Below are positions 7,462 through 14,976 of a stretch of 37,967 nt of DNA, piece after piece. The notes beneath the pieces are model-generated. The model was not told the DNA's origin. It saw only the letters and a list, made by a program, of their open reading frames with translations, and ran no database searches. The stretch lies in NCBI GenBank assembly GCA_021325365.1, contig JAJPHF010000118.1, positions 1-37,967 on the forward strand. The letters are read 5' to 3'. Positions within the stretch are counted from its first letter, which is position 1. Each line of letters starts with the position of its first letter. Source of the DNA: Pseudomonadota bacterium. Its GTDB lineage: Bacteria > Chloroflexota > UBA6077 > JAJPHF01. The translations under genes and the position numbers were made by a program.

Positions 7462-8994
7462 GTGACCAGTAATCGCTCGCTCTTCTGGATGCAGTTCCTG
7501 CGGACCAGTGCGGTCTGGCTGGTGCAGCAGGTCCTCGGCGTACTCGGCATCGTCGCCAGCGTCGCCCTCGACATCGCCGTCGCCCAGCTGGCCGCGAACA
7601 TGGCGAGCCGCTGGGGCTGGGACGTCGTCGCCACGGCGGTGGGCGCGCTGGGCTGGCTGGTCGCCTCCCTGATCGCGCTGTACTCGCTCAGCCGCTTCCT
7701 GCGGCTCCGCCGCCAGCGCACGGTTAGCCTCTGGCTGCTCTTGTCGGGCGTCTACCTGGTGCTCGTGTGGGCGGTGGGCGGCCTGCCGCTCATCCCGCGG
7801 CTACTCGATCTCGGGGCGCCACCCGCCGCCGCGGCCGAGCGGCCGCTCATGCTCGGTGGCGGGCCGTCGGCCGCGCTGCCCGCCCCGACCGCGAGCCCCA
7901 GCCCCACCCGCGCGCCGTCCCCGACCGCCACACCGCTCGCCGCCGCGCCGTCGTCGGCCGCCGCGGCGCCGGCCCTGCCCCTGTGGGCGCAGAACGCGGA
8001 CACGGTCACGCTCTACGCGGCGCCCGACCCCGACGCCGACTCGTATAACTCCGTCCCCGCCGGCTCGTACTTCCGCATCCTCGGCGCCACCGATAGCCGC
8101 TACAAGGTCTACTATGGCGGCGACCGTGCCCGCCGCCGGCCGGGCGAGGCGTGGGTGGACAAGACGGACCTGCTCGCCACCGATCCGCCGCAATTCGCCA
8201 AAGTGCGTCAGGCGACCATCCTCTACCCAGAGGCCAGCGCGCGCGGGAGATCGCTCGCCACCGTGCCGCGCGGCGCCTACGTGGAGATCATGCGCGCCGG
8301 CCCCGACGACTGGGCGCGGGTGCTCTACCTGGGCGACGGCCGCGACAACGGCCCGTTCGTCGGCTGGCTCACGGTTGCCGACCTCGGCCCGTCCGACGTG
8401 GACCCGCCGCGCATCGCCCGCTTCACGGCCACCGCGGCGGCGCTCGCCCGCCCGCCCGAGGTGTGGCTGAAGGTGCCCTATCGCTCCCAGCTCGACGGCA
8501 CGCCCTGGGCGGCCGCCAACTGCGGGCCGACGAGCGTGTCCATGATCCTCGAGGCCCACGGCGTCCTGGCCGATCCCACCGACGTGCGCCGCGAGGTCAT
8601 GGCGCTCCAGGGCACCCAGAACTGCACCGAGTGCGGCTCGTTCATCGAGTCGCTGGCCACCGCGGTCGAGGAGCACGGGCTGAAGGCGCTGGGGCTGACC
8701 GGCGACGACGGCAAGCTGCGACGCTGGAGCCTCGACGATGTCCGTGCCGCCCTGCGCGCCGGCCATCCCGTCCTCCCCCAGGTGATGTATCGCCAGCTGC
8801 CTGGCCGCGAGGACGTCCCGTACTGGGGCGACCACTACATTGTCGTCACAGGCATCGAGGGCGACTTCTTCCTCTACAACGACCCGATCGACGACGGCCC
8901 CGGCTATGGGCGCCTGATCTCCGCGGAGCAGCTCAGCCGCGCCATGGGCGCCAGCGACTTCCCGTTCGCCGCCTTCGCCGCCGCGGCCCCCTGA
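7462..8994 (+). CDS. membrane-anchored SH3b / C39-family peptidase
   Basis: The predicted 510-aa protein has about three transmembrane helices within the first 110 residues, then a Pro/Ser/Thr/Ala linker, two SH3-like beta segments (about 180-330) and a papain-like C39_2 domain. The catalytic set is visible: Cys354 in AANCGPTS, His458 in GDHYIVV and Asn473-Asp474 in YNDP. Such domains cleave peptides or act on peptidoglycan outside the cell. The insertion QNCTECGS adds two cysteines that may bind metal or form a disulfide. GTG 7462 is chosen because the promoter at 7356-7385 excludes ATG 7384. The gene stands alone. Confidence 0.8.
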   Translation: MTSNRSLFWMQFLRTSAVWLVQQVLGVLGIVASVALDIAVAQLAANMASRWGWDVVATAVGALGWLVASLIALYSLSRFLRLRRQRTVSLWLLLSGVYLVLVWAVGGLPLIPRLLDLGAPPAAAAERPLMLGGGPSAALPAPTASPSPTRAPSPTATPLAAAPSSAAAAPALPLWAQNADTVTLYAAPDPDADSYNSVPAGSYFRILGATDSRYKVYYGGDRARRRPGEAWVDKTDLLATDPPQFAKVRQATILYPEASARGRSLATVPRGAYVEIMRAGPDDWARVLYLGDGRDNGPFVGWLTVADLGPSDVDPPRIARFTATAAALARPPEVWLKVPYRSQLDGTPWAAANCGPTSVSMILEAHGVLADPTDVRREVMALQGTQNCTECGSFIESLATAVEEHGLKALGLTGDDGKLRRWSLDDVRAALRAGHPVLPQVMYRQLPGREDVPYWGDHYIVVTGIEGDFFLYNDPIDDGPGYGRLISAEQLSRAMGASDFPFAAFAAAAP

Positions 8995-9157
8995 GCATCC
9001 GCCCCTGCGGTGAACCGCCCTCGCTGTAACTTTTGCGCCCGATACTCGTTTAACGTAGCGAGTGATGCCGTCCGCGCACGCGCCGCGCCCGGCGAGGCCG
9101 GGACCGCCCGACGCGCTCAGGCCGGCCGCGGGACGCCCAAAGAGGAGGAGGAGCGCG

Positions 9158-9877
9158 ATGAGACCGCGCGCGTTGGCAATGTCTGTGGCGCTATTGCTGC
9201 TCGCCGGCACGACGGCTGGCGTAGCGGCAGCCGACCAGGGCGGCCGGCTGGCCGGTACCCCGAGCGCGCGGGTGGCGAGCGTGCCCGCGGGGCTCGACTC
9301 GCTCCTTCCCGGCGACCAGCTCGCACCGACGGGGCCGGCTCAGTGGTATATGCCCTGGCTCACGGGCGGCGCCGGCAGCAACTATCTCGGTCCGGGCGGC
9401 TGGCGCTCGACCCCGCTGAACTATGGCCTGTTCGGCCCCTACCCGCTGCCGCAGACGGCCGCCTTCTTCGGCGCGACGAGTTCGCCGCTCGATCCGTACA
9501 CTACCTTCCTGCTGACGAACGCGCTCGCCTTCCAGAACAGCCTGAACCCGAGTGCGAGCAGCTTGAGCGGTTTCGGCCCGCTCGCCACCCTCAGCCAGAG
9601 CGGGCTCGCCCCCCTGGCCTCGGCGAACATCAACCAGTTGATCCAGCTCGGCCTCGGCACGGGCGGCGTCAACGCCCAGGGGCAGTTGACCTTTACCTTT
9701 GCCAACGGCGGGAACACGTTCGTGCTGCCGCAGGGCCAGACCTTCGGCAACGTGACGCTCGGCCAGATCGCCGGTACGGGCACCAGTCTGGTGAGCGGCT
9801 TCCCCGGGCTAGGCGGCTTTGGCGGCTTCGGCGGCTTCCCCTTCGGCTTCGGCACAGGGAGCATCACCGGCCAATAG
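9158..9877 (+). CDS. secreted Gly/Asn/Leu-rich protein of unknown function
   Basis: The product is 239 aa with a clear signal peptide (MRPRALAM, a Leu/Ala core, then GVAAAD). The mature part is low in charge and rich in Gly, Leu, Ser, Thr, Asn and Phe. Residues of about 165-205 alternate polar and hydrophobic residues (AQGQLTFTFANGGNTF), suggesting beta structure, and the end is a GFGGFGGFPFGFG repeat. It is not recognised as a known family; an extracellular matrix or surface-layer role is possible. GAGGAGGAG precedes ATG 9158, which is preferred over ATG 9062. A strong terminator follows. Confidence 0.75.
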   Translation: MRPRALAMSVALLLLAGTTAGVAAADQGGRLAGTPSARVASVPAGLDSLLPGDQLAPTGPAQWYMPWLTGGAGSNYLGPGGWRSTPLNYGLFGPYPLPQTAAFFGATSSPLDPYTTFLLTNALAFQNSLNPSASSLSGFGPLATLSQSGLAPLASANINQLIQLGLGTGGVNAQGQLTFTFANGGNTFVLPQGQTFGNVTLGQIAGTGTSLVSGFPGLGGFGGFGGFPFGFGTGSITGQ

Positions 9878-9897
9878 CCCGCTGCTGACGTCCGCAG

Positions 9898-9935
9898 CGC
9901 GCAAGGCCCTGGTCGGCCAGGGCCTTGCGCGTTTT
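9898..9935 (+). terminator. rho-independent terminator
   Basis: A perfect 15-bp stem (9898-9912 with 9917-9931), loop TCGG and a following TTTT make the clearest intrinsic terminator in the window, 20 bases after the secreted-protein stop. Confidence 0.92.
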
Positions 9936-10017
9936 CGTGCCGGACCGGCCGGACCGCCGCGTTCGCCGGTGCTACGGCGGGCGGCCACCAAATCGGCGCT
10001 CTCCGCACCACGCTTGC

Positions 10018-10046
10018 TTGACATACGCCGCGCGGCCCCCTAGAAT
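10018..10046 (+). promoter_or_regulatory. lexA promoter
   Basis: TTGACA (10018-10023), a 17-base spacer and TAGAAT (10041-10046) give a near-perfect housekeeping promoter about 110 bases upstream of the lexA ATG. A LexA-type operator overlaps the expected start site. Confidence 0.88.
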
Positions 10047-10052
10047 GATCGC

Positions 10053-10066
10053 AGAACACCCGTTCT
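10053..10066. promoter_or_regulatory. LexA operator (SOS box)
   Basis: AGAACACCCGTTCT has perfectly symmetrical halves (AGAAC and GTTCT) around four bases, matching the GAAC-N4-GTTC form of Gram-positive-type SOS boxes. It lies 7 bases after the -10, where a bound repressor would block initiation. This fits lexA autoregulation. Confidence 0.85.
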
Positions 10067-10155
10067 AGCGAGCAGGGCCGCGGTAGCCGCGTAGCCGCCC
10101 AGCCGCGCCGAGCGCCCGGGCGCCGTCCCGGGGTCCACGGAGGGAGAACGTCGCC

Positions 10156-10788
10156 ATGCGGTCGCTGAGCGTGCGCCAGCAACAAATGCTCCAGTTCATT
10201 CGGGAGTTTCTCCATCGCCACGGCTATCCGCCCAGTATCCGCGACATCGCCCAGGCGGTCGGCATCTCGTCCACCTCGGTGGTCGACTACAACCTGCGCG
10301 TCCTCGAGCGCAACGGCTACATTCGCCGCGCGCGCGACGTGTCGCGCGGGCTCGAGCTACTGGCCGACGTGGGCGAGCCGGTCCCGGCGCGCGTCGTCGA
10401 GGTGCCGGTCATTGGCCGCATCGCCGCGGGCGCCCCGATCGAGGCACTCGCCGAGCGCACCGAGACGCTGCCGCTCGGCGCCGACCTGGCGACCGAGGGC
10501 TGCTACGCTCTCCAGGTCCGCGGCAAGTCGATGATCGAGGATCTGATCGACGACGGCGACCTGGTTGTCATACGACCGCAGGAGACTGCCAACAACGGCG
10601 ATATCGTCGTGGCGCTCCTGCTCGACAGCGAGGCCCCGGAAGGCGTCGCCACGCTCAAGCGCTTCTATCGCGAGCGCGACCGCGTGCGCCTCCAGCCGGC
10701 GAACTCGGAGATGCAGCCGATCTACGTCGACCCCGCCGCGCTGCGCGTGCAGGGCAAGGTTGTGGCGGTCGTCCGCCAGCTCCACTAG
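10156..10788 (+). CDS. lexA: LexA repressor
   Basis: The 210-aa protein is the SOS repressor and self-cleaving serine protease. Residues 1-65 form the winged helix (RQQQMLQFIREF, YPPSIRDIAQAVGISSTSVVDYNLRVL). The cleavage bond is Ala91-Gly92 in RIAAGAPIEA. Catalytic Ser125 lies in GKSMIEDLIDDGD and Lys168 in VATLKRFY. Length and motif spacing are normal. The ATG follows GGAGGGAG by about nine bases. Its own promoter carries a perfect operator. No other SOS gene adjoins it. Confidence 0.96.
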   Translation: MRSLSVRQQQMLQFIREFLHRHGYPPSIRDIAQAVGISSTSVVDYNLRVLERNGYIRRARDVSRGLELLADVGEPVPARVVEVPVIGRIAAGAPIEALAERTETLPLGADLATEGCYALQVRGKSMIEDLIDDGDLVVIRPQETANNGDIVVALLLDSEAPEGVATLKRFYRERDRVRLQPANSEMQPIYVDPAALRVQGKVVAVVRQLH

Positions 10789-10963
10789 CTCGTCCTCCCC
10801 CCGTGCCCCGCGCCTAGGCTCACCCGCTCGCCCGCTGTAGGGGCGCTGCTGGCTCCGCCCAGTTCGGTTGCCCCCGGGCCGGCGTTCCGGCGCCGCCGGC
10901 CGCCCTCCCTCTGCGGCATCCCTCACCATGCCGTCCGGGCAGGGGGCGCCCGGCCCAGTGCCC

Positions 10964-11016
10964 TTTGTGACCGATGCACAAACGGCTGCGGAGAATCTTC
11001 GGTCACATGCCACAAT
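10964..11016 (+). promoter_or_regulatory. glnA promoter with inverted-repeat operator
   Basis: TGCCACAAT (11008-11016) is an extended -10, 64 bases before the glnA GTG. Just upstream, GTGACCGA (10967-10974) and TCGGTCAC (10999-11006) form a perfect 8-bp inverted repeat with 24 bases between. A second symmetry, TTGTG-N7-CACAA (10965-10981), is nested in the left half. Placement over the -35 region suggests a nitrogen-responsive regulator site. The regulator is not identifiable from the window. Confidence 0.55.
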
Positions 11017-11080
11017 GACCTGTCGCCCGGGCCGCTGCTACCATCCCTCGGACACCGACTGTCACCACTAGGAGGGTAGC

Positions 11081-12532
11081 GTGCTGACCGAGTCGCGGCC
11101 GGACGTGAGCGCCAAGGCGCAAGCCGTTATCGCGATGGCCCAGGAGAAGGGCATCCAGATCGTCGACCTAAAGTTCATCGACCTGCCGGGCCTCTGGCAG
11201 CACTTCTCGATCCCGGTGAAGGATCTGACCGTCGACCTGTTCCGCGAGGGCATCGGCTTCGACGGGTCGAGCATCCGCGGCTTCCAGAAGATCAACGAGA
11301 GCGACATGCTCTTGATGCCCGATCCCGCCACCGCCTTCGTCGACCCCATCACCAAGGCCCCGACGCTCAGCCTGATCTGCGACGTGGCCGAGCCCGGCAC
11401 CATGGCGGCCTACTCCCGCGACCCTCGCAACGTCGCCAAGAAAGCCGAAGCCTACCTGGTGCAGACGGGGATCGCCACGACGAGCTACTGGGGCCCCGAG
11501 TGCGAGTTCTATATCTTCAACAGCATTAGCTTCGACCAGACCAGCCACAGCGGCTTCTACTTCATCGACTCCGACGAGGGCATCTGGAACAGCGGCCAGC
11601 CCACGAACGGGAAGCCCAACCTCGGCTACCGCCCGCGCTACAAGGAAGGCTACTTCCCGGTGCCGCCCACCGATAAGCTCCAGGACCTCCGCTCGGAGAT
11701 GATGCTGGAGCTCATCGCCGCGGGCGTCGACATCGAGGTCCACCACCACGAGGTCGGCACGGCGGGCCAGGCCGAGATCGACATGCGCTTCGACACCTTG
11801 ACGACGATGGCCGACAAGGTGATGAAGTACAAATACATCGTGCGTAACGTCGCCTACCGCAACGGCTACACCGCGACGTTCATGCCAAAGCCCCTGTTCG
11901 GCGACAACGGCTCGGGCATGCACACGCACCAGAGCCTCTGGGACGGCGACACCAACCTGTTCTACGACAAGAATGGCTACGCGCTGCTCTCCGAGATGTG
12001 CCGCCACTACATCGGCGGCCTGCTCAAGCACGCGCCGGCTATCCTGGCGTTCGCCGCGCCGACCACCAACTCCTACCGCCGCCTCGTGCCGGGCTACGAG
12101 GCGCCGATCAACCTGGTGTACTCCCAGCGCAACCGCTCGGCCTGCATCCGCATCCCCACCTACTCGCCCAGCCCCAAGGCCCGGCGTTTGGAGTTCCGCG
12201 CGCCCGATCCGTCCTGCAACCCGTACCTCAGCTTCGCCGCGCTGCTGATGGCGGGACTGGACGGCGTGCAGAACCGCATCGAGCCCCCCGCCCCGGTCGA
12301 CGTCGACCTCTACGAGCTGGAGCCCGAGGAGGCCGCGAAGATCCAGTCCGCGCCCGGGTCGCTGGCCGAGGTGCTCGACGCGCTGGAAACCGACCACGAC
12401 TTCCTCCTGAAGGGCGATGTCTTCACGCCCGACTTGATCGAGACGTGGATCGACTACAAGCGCGAGCGCGAGCTAGAGGCCATCAACCTGCGCCCCCATC
12501 CCTACGAGTTCCACCTCTACTACGACATCTAA
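11081..12532 (+). CDS. glnA: glutamine synthetase, type I
   Basis: The 483-aa enzyme makes glutamine from glutamate, ammonia and ATP in the cytoplasm, as a dodecamer. Motifs include FDGSSIRGF (60-68), [60 protein letters not shown] and [14 protein letters not shown]. The extra segment with DEGIWNSGQ and [17 protein letters not shown] is the insertion seen in GS I-beta enzymes, which are often controlled by adenylylation. The equivalent of the NLYDLP site reads DLYELEPEE, so the Tyr is kept but the flank differs. GTG 11081 follows AGGAGGG. It is monocistronic. Confidence 0.96.
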   Translation: MLTESRPDVSAKAQAVIAMAQEKGIQIVDLKFIDLPGLWQHFSIPVKDLTVDLFREGIGFDGSSIRGFQKINESDMLLMPDPATAFVDPITKAPTLSLICDVAEPGTMAAYSRDPRNVAKKAEAYLVQTGIATTSYWGPECEFYIFNSISFDQTSHSGFYFIDSDEGIWNSGQPTNGKPNLGYRPRYKEGYFPVPPTDKLQDLRSEMMLELIAAGVDIEVHHHEVGTAGQAEIDMRFDTLTTMADKVMKYKYIVRNVAYRNGYTATFMPKPLFGDNGSGMHTHQSLWDGDTNLFYDKNGYALLSEMCRHYIGGLLKHAPAILAFAAPTTNSYRRLVPGYEAPINLVYSQRNRSACIRIPTYSPSPKARRLEFRAPDPSCNPYLSFAALLMAGLDGVQNRIEPPAPVDVDLYELEPEEAAKIQSAPGSLAEVLDALETDHDFLLKGDVFTPDLIETWIDYKRERELEAINLRPHPYEFHLYYDI

Positions 12533-12551
12533 GCGGCCGGCCCAGGTTGGT

Positions 12552-12578
12552 TGTCTGTTCGGCTTCGCCAAACAGACA
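12552..12578. terminator. hairpin after glnA
   Basis: TGTCTGTTCGGC and GCCAAACAGACA pair with one C/A mismatch around TTC. It lies 20 bases after the glnA stop and is a likely terminator without a T tract. A hairpin of similar design follows mscL at 18124-18160. Confidence 0.55.
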
Positions 12579-12672
12579 CACTATCCCTGGCCGAGGGCGT
12601 AGGTGTCGGCAGCCCGCTCAAGCCAGCCGCACACGGCTGCAGCCGCGGGCGCGCACCCACGGTAGTGGCGCG

Positions 12673-12724
12673 AAGGGACACGAACAGGACCGCCGAGTGT
12701 TCGGCGGTCCTGTTCGTGTCCCTT
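12673..12724. terminator. perfect 24-bp inverted repeat
   Basis: Positions 12673-12696 and 12701-12724 are exact reverse complements around the loop GTGT. It lies 15 bases beyond the stop of the minus-strand gene ending at 12739 and 140 bases after glnA. It probably acts as a terminator for the minus-strand gene or for both sides. The length is unusual for a simple terminator. Confidence 0.65.
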
Positions 12725-12738
12725 GCGAAGGAGTCTGG

Positions 12739-12978
12739 CTAGGCCACGCGCTCGCCGCCCCCCGAGCCAAACAGGCTCGCGGTCAGGTCGCTTTCGCTGG
12801 CCACGTAGCGCTTCGTACTCTCCGCCGGCAGCCGGCGCTTGGACACGACACGCTCGCGAACGGAGGCGCACCGCTGGCACGACCACCGCTCCACGATGCC
12901 CCGGTCGGTCGCTTCCTTGGCGATCAGCCAGTGGTGCGGGGGACAGGCGGCAGGCTGTGCCAGGACCACATCTTCCAT
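12739..12978 (-). CDS. small putative zinc-binding protein, 79 aa
   Basis: The protein has CPPHHWLI (Cys12, His15, His16) and WSCQRC (Cys34, Cys37), a spacing that suits a small zinc knuckle. The shape resembles short chloroflexal proteins with HHWLI...C..C, whose role is unknown to me. The second half is basic (RERVVSKRRL), then a Ser/Gly tail. The ATG follows GGAGAG. It lies 87 bases downstream of the 54-aa gene on the same strand. Confidence 0.65.
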   Translation of the reverse strand: MEDVVLAQPAACPPHHWLIAKEATDRGIVERWSCQRCASVRERVVSKRRLPAESTKRYVASESDLTASLFGSGGGERVA

Positions 12979-13065
12979 GCTTCTCTCCTTGGCGAGCCCA
13001 CCGTGGGGCCCGATGGTACTGTTTTGGCGAACGATCGCGGCCGGTACGCCGCGCCGGCCGGGCGC

Positions 13066-13230
13066 TCAGGCGGCCGGGCGGGCGTAGATCACCGGCGCCC
13101 CGTCGGCGCCGCGAATCGTGACGTCCTCGGCGCGCACGCGCGCCGGCTCCGCCACCAGCTCCCACACCGTCCCGGCCGACCGGTGGAACAGGCGGGCGAT
13201 CTGCTCGGCAACCAGCAGGTCCGTTTGCAT
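13066..13230 (-). CDS. small hypothetical protein, 54 aa
   Basis: Reading from CAT 13228-13230 gives 54 codons to TGA. The product begins MQTDLLVAEQIARLFHRS and ends with VIYARPAA. The first half may form helices (VAEQIARLF..., TVWELVAE), vaguely like a DNA-binding helix pair; the second half looks like short strands. GGAGG precedes the ATG by eight bases, a strong signal. Family unknown. It may be co-transcribed with the zinc-binding gene downstream. Confidence 0.55.
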   Translation of the reverse strand: MQTDLLVAEQIARLFHRSAGTVWELVAEPARVRAEDVTIRGADGAPVIYARPAA

Positions 13231-13359
13231 GACCGCACCTCCGTCGCGGATGTCTCTCTACTACGACTCTCGGCACTCGCCCGGCGTTCCGCCAATTGGG
13301 CAGTGCCGCGTCGGCTCGCTGAGCCAGCGGGCCGCCGTGCGGTCCCGCATCGCTCACGT

Positions 13360-13398
13360 TCAGCTTACGGAACCGGCGCGCGGTTGGCTGTAAGCTGA
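13360..13398. other. hairpin with internal loop
   Basis: TCAGCTTAC (13360-13368) and GTAAGCTGA (13390-13398) pair, and AACCG/CGGTT pair inside. It lies about 100 bases beyond the map stop (minus strand) and upstream of the 54-aa gene. It could end map transcription or act as a regulator site. The rest of 13231-13496 shows nothing clear. Confidence 0.4.
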
Positions 13399-13496
13399 GA
13401 GACACCCCGCGTGTGATCCACGTCACAGGCGGTGGAGGGAGCACTCCAGTGTACCCGACTTTCGCCGGATGCGCGCGGCTCGCGTGGAATCCGCCG

Positions 13497-14291
13497 TCAG
13501 GCGGAGGGGAGCCGCGTGAGCACCTCGTGGCCCGTCGGCGTGACGGCAACCGTGTGCTCGAAGTGCGCCGACCAGCGGCCGTCGAGCGTCACGGCCGTCC
13601 AGCCGTCGTCGAGGATCCGCACCTCGGCGCAGCCCAGGTTGACCTGCGGCTCGATGGCGATCACCATACCTGGCTGCAGCGTGAGACCGCGCCCCGGCGG
13701 GCCGTAGTTGGGCACCTGCGGCGCCTCGTGCATCGCGCGGCCGATCCCGTGGCCCACGAACTCGCGCACCACGCACAAGCCGTGCTTCTCGACGTGGCGC
13801 TGGATCGCGTTGGACACGTCGCCAATTCGGTTGCCCGGGCGCACCTGCTCCACACCCAGCAGCGTCGCCTCCTCGGTCACGCGGATCAGCCGCTCGACCT
13901 CGGGCGCCACCTTCCCAACGGGGACCGTCACCGCCGCGTCGCCATAGTAGCCGTTCTTCACGGCCACCACGTCAAGCTTCACGATGTCGCCGGCCTCGAT
14001 GCGCCGCCGGCCCGGGATGCCGTGGACGACTTCCTCGTTGACCGAGACGCAGAGCTGCCCGGGGAACCCGAAATAGTTGAGTGTGCCCGAGCGCGCGCCA
14101 TGCCGTCGGAAGCACTGCTCCGCCAACCGCCCCAGGTCGCGGGTCAGCATGCCGGGGCGGATCGCCTCGCGCAGCTCGGCAATCGTGTGCGCGACGACCT
14201 GTGACGCGGCGCGCATCGCCTCCAGCTCGCGCGGCGACTTCAGCGACACGGTATTGTCGGCAGTCGGACGGAGCGCGCCCCTGCTACACAC
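13497..14291 (-). CDS. map: methionine aminopeptidase, type I
   Basis: This enzyme removes the initiator Met from new proteins. The two-metal site is complete: Asp in IVKLDVV, Asp in YYGDAAV, His in FVGHGIGRAMHEAP, Glu in IAIEPQV and Glu in HFEHTVAV. The substrate His lies in NEEVVHGIPG. The first about 15 residues are not conserved. GTG at 14291 gives 264 aa, but GTG at 14249 (product starting near SLKSPRELEAM) is a good alternative, because an AGTATACT element at 14295-14302 may set the transcript start close to 14290. Neither start has a strong ribosome site. It is divergent from coaE. Confidence 0.93.
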   Translation of the reverse strand: MCSRGALRPTADNTVSLKSPRELEAMRAASQVVAHTIAELREAIRPGMLTRDLGRLAEQCFRRHGARSGTLNYFGFPGQLCVSVNEEVVHGIPGRRRIEAGDIVKLDVVAVKNGYYGDAAVTVPVGKVAPEVERLIRVTEEATLLGVEQVRPGNRIGDVSNAIQRHVEKHGLCVVREFVGHGIGRAMHEAPQVPNYGPPGRGLTLQPGMVIAIEPQVNLGCAEVRILDDGWTAVTLDGRWSAHFEHTVAVTPTGHEVLTRLPSA

Positions 14292-14294
14292 GGC

Positions 14295-14338
14295 AGTATA
14301 CTTCCTCGGCGGCGGTTGGCTGCTTGGAAACTATACCA
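14295..14338. promoter_or_regulatory. map/coaE divergent promoter elements
   Basis: TGGTATAGT on the minus strand (14338 down to 14330) is an extended -10 aimed at map. AGTATACT (14295-14302) is a perfect palindrome and offers TATACT to both strands, either for coaE (38 bases before its ATG) or for a short map leader. No -35 is evident. This is the only AT-rich patch in the divergent gap. Confidence 0.45.
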
Positions 14339-14339
14339 C

Positions 14340-14960
14340 ATGCCTTACATCATCGGGCTCACCGGCAACATCGGCGCGGGCAAGAGCGAGGTCGTGCGCG
14401 TCCTGCGCGAGCTAGGCGCCGAGAGCATCGATGCCGACCGGCTCGGCCACGAGGTCATGGCGCCCGGCACGCCGGAGTGGGAGCGGCTCGTCGCCCGCTT
14501 CGGCCGCGACATCTTGCAGGCCGACGACACGGTGGACCGCCGCAAGCTCGGCGCCATCGTCTTCGCCGACCCCGCCGCCCTCGCCGACCTGGAGCGCATC
14601 GTCCATCCGGGCGTGCGCGCCCGCATCCGCGCCCGCTTCGCGGCCACTGAGCGCCCGGTCATCGTCGTCGAGGCCATCAAGCTATTGGAGAGCGGCCTGT
14701 ACCTGGAGGTCGACGCCGTCTGGGTGGTCGTCGCGGCCCGCGAGGTGCGCGTGCGCCGGCTGGTCGACACGCGAGGGCTAACCGTGGCCGAGGCCGAGAT
14801 GCGGGTGGACGCCCAGACGCCCGAGGCCGACAAGGTGGCGCGGGCCGACGTGGTAATCGAGAACAGCGGCGACCGAGCCGCCCTGCGCGCGCAGGTGGTC
14901 GCTGCCTGGCAGGCCGTCGAGGCGGGCACCGCGCCTCGCCGCCGCGGCGAGCCGCGGTGA
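14340..14960 (+). CDS. coaE: dephospho-CoA kinase
   Basis: The 206-aa protein catalyses the last step of CoA synthesis. Its P-loop is GNIGAGKS (residues 9-16), followed by DADRLGHEV, RRKLGAIVFADP, LERIVHPGVR and a lid region with RLVDTRGLTVAEAEMRVDAQ. These are standard CoaE signatures and the length is normal. The ATG at 14340 has only a weak ribosome site. The next gene starts 16 bases after its stop, so they are probably one operon. Confidence 0.94.
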   Translation: MPYIIGLTGNIGAGKSEVVRVLRELGAESIDADRLGHEVMAPGTPEWERLVARFGRDILQADDTVDRRKLGAIVFADPAALADLERIVHPGVRARIRARFAATERPVIVVEAIKLLESGLYLEVDAVWVVVAAREVRVRRLVDTRGLTVAEAEMRVDAQTPEADKVARADVVIENSGDRAALRAQVVAAWQAVEAGTAPRRRGEPR

Positions 14961-14976
14961 GTTGGCAGGAGGGTTG

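Noticed and set aside
11168..12397. A 409-codon frame antisense to glnA
   Set aside because: It mirrors glnA codons and has a biased Val/Arg/Gly composition with no domain.
12581..13549. A 322-codon minus-strand frame over the small-gene region
   Set aside because: Two better-supported small genes with good ribosome sites occupy the region in another frame, and the long frame runs through hairpins and intergenic DNA.
14316..14339. Upstream extension of coaE by eight residues
   Set aside because: CoaE proteins begin just before the P-loop, and ATG 14340 fits; the extension has no conserved residues.
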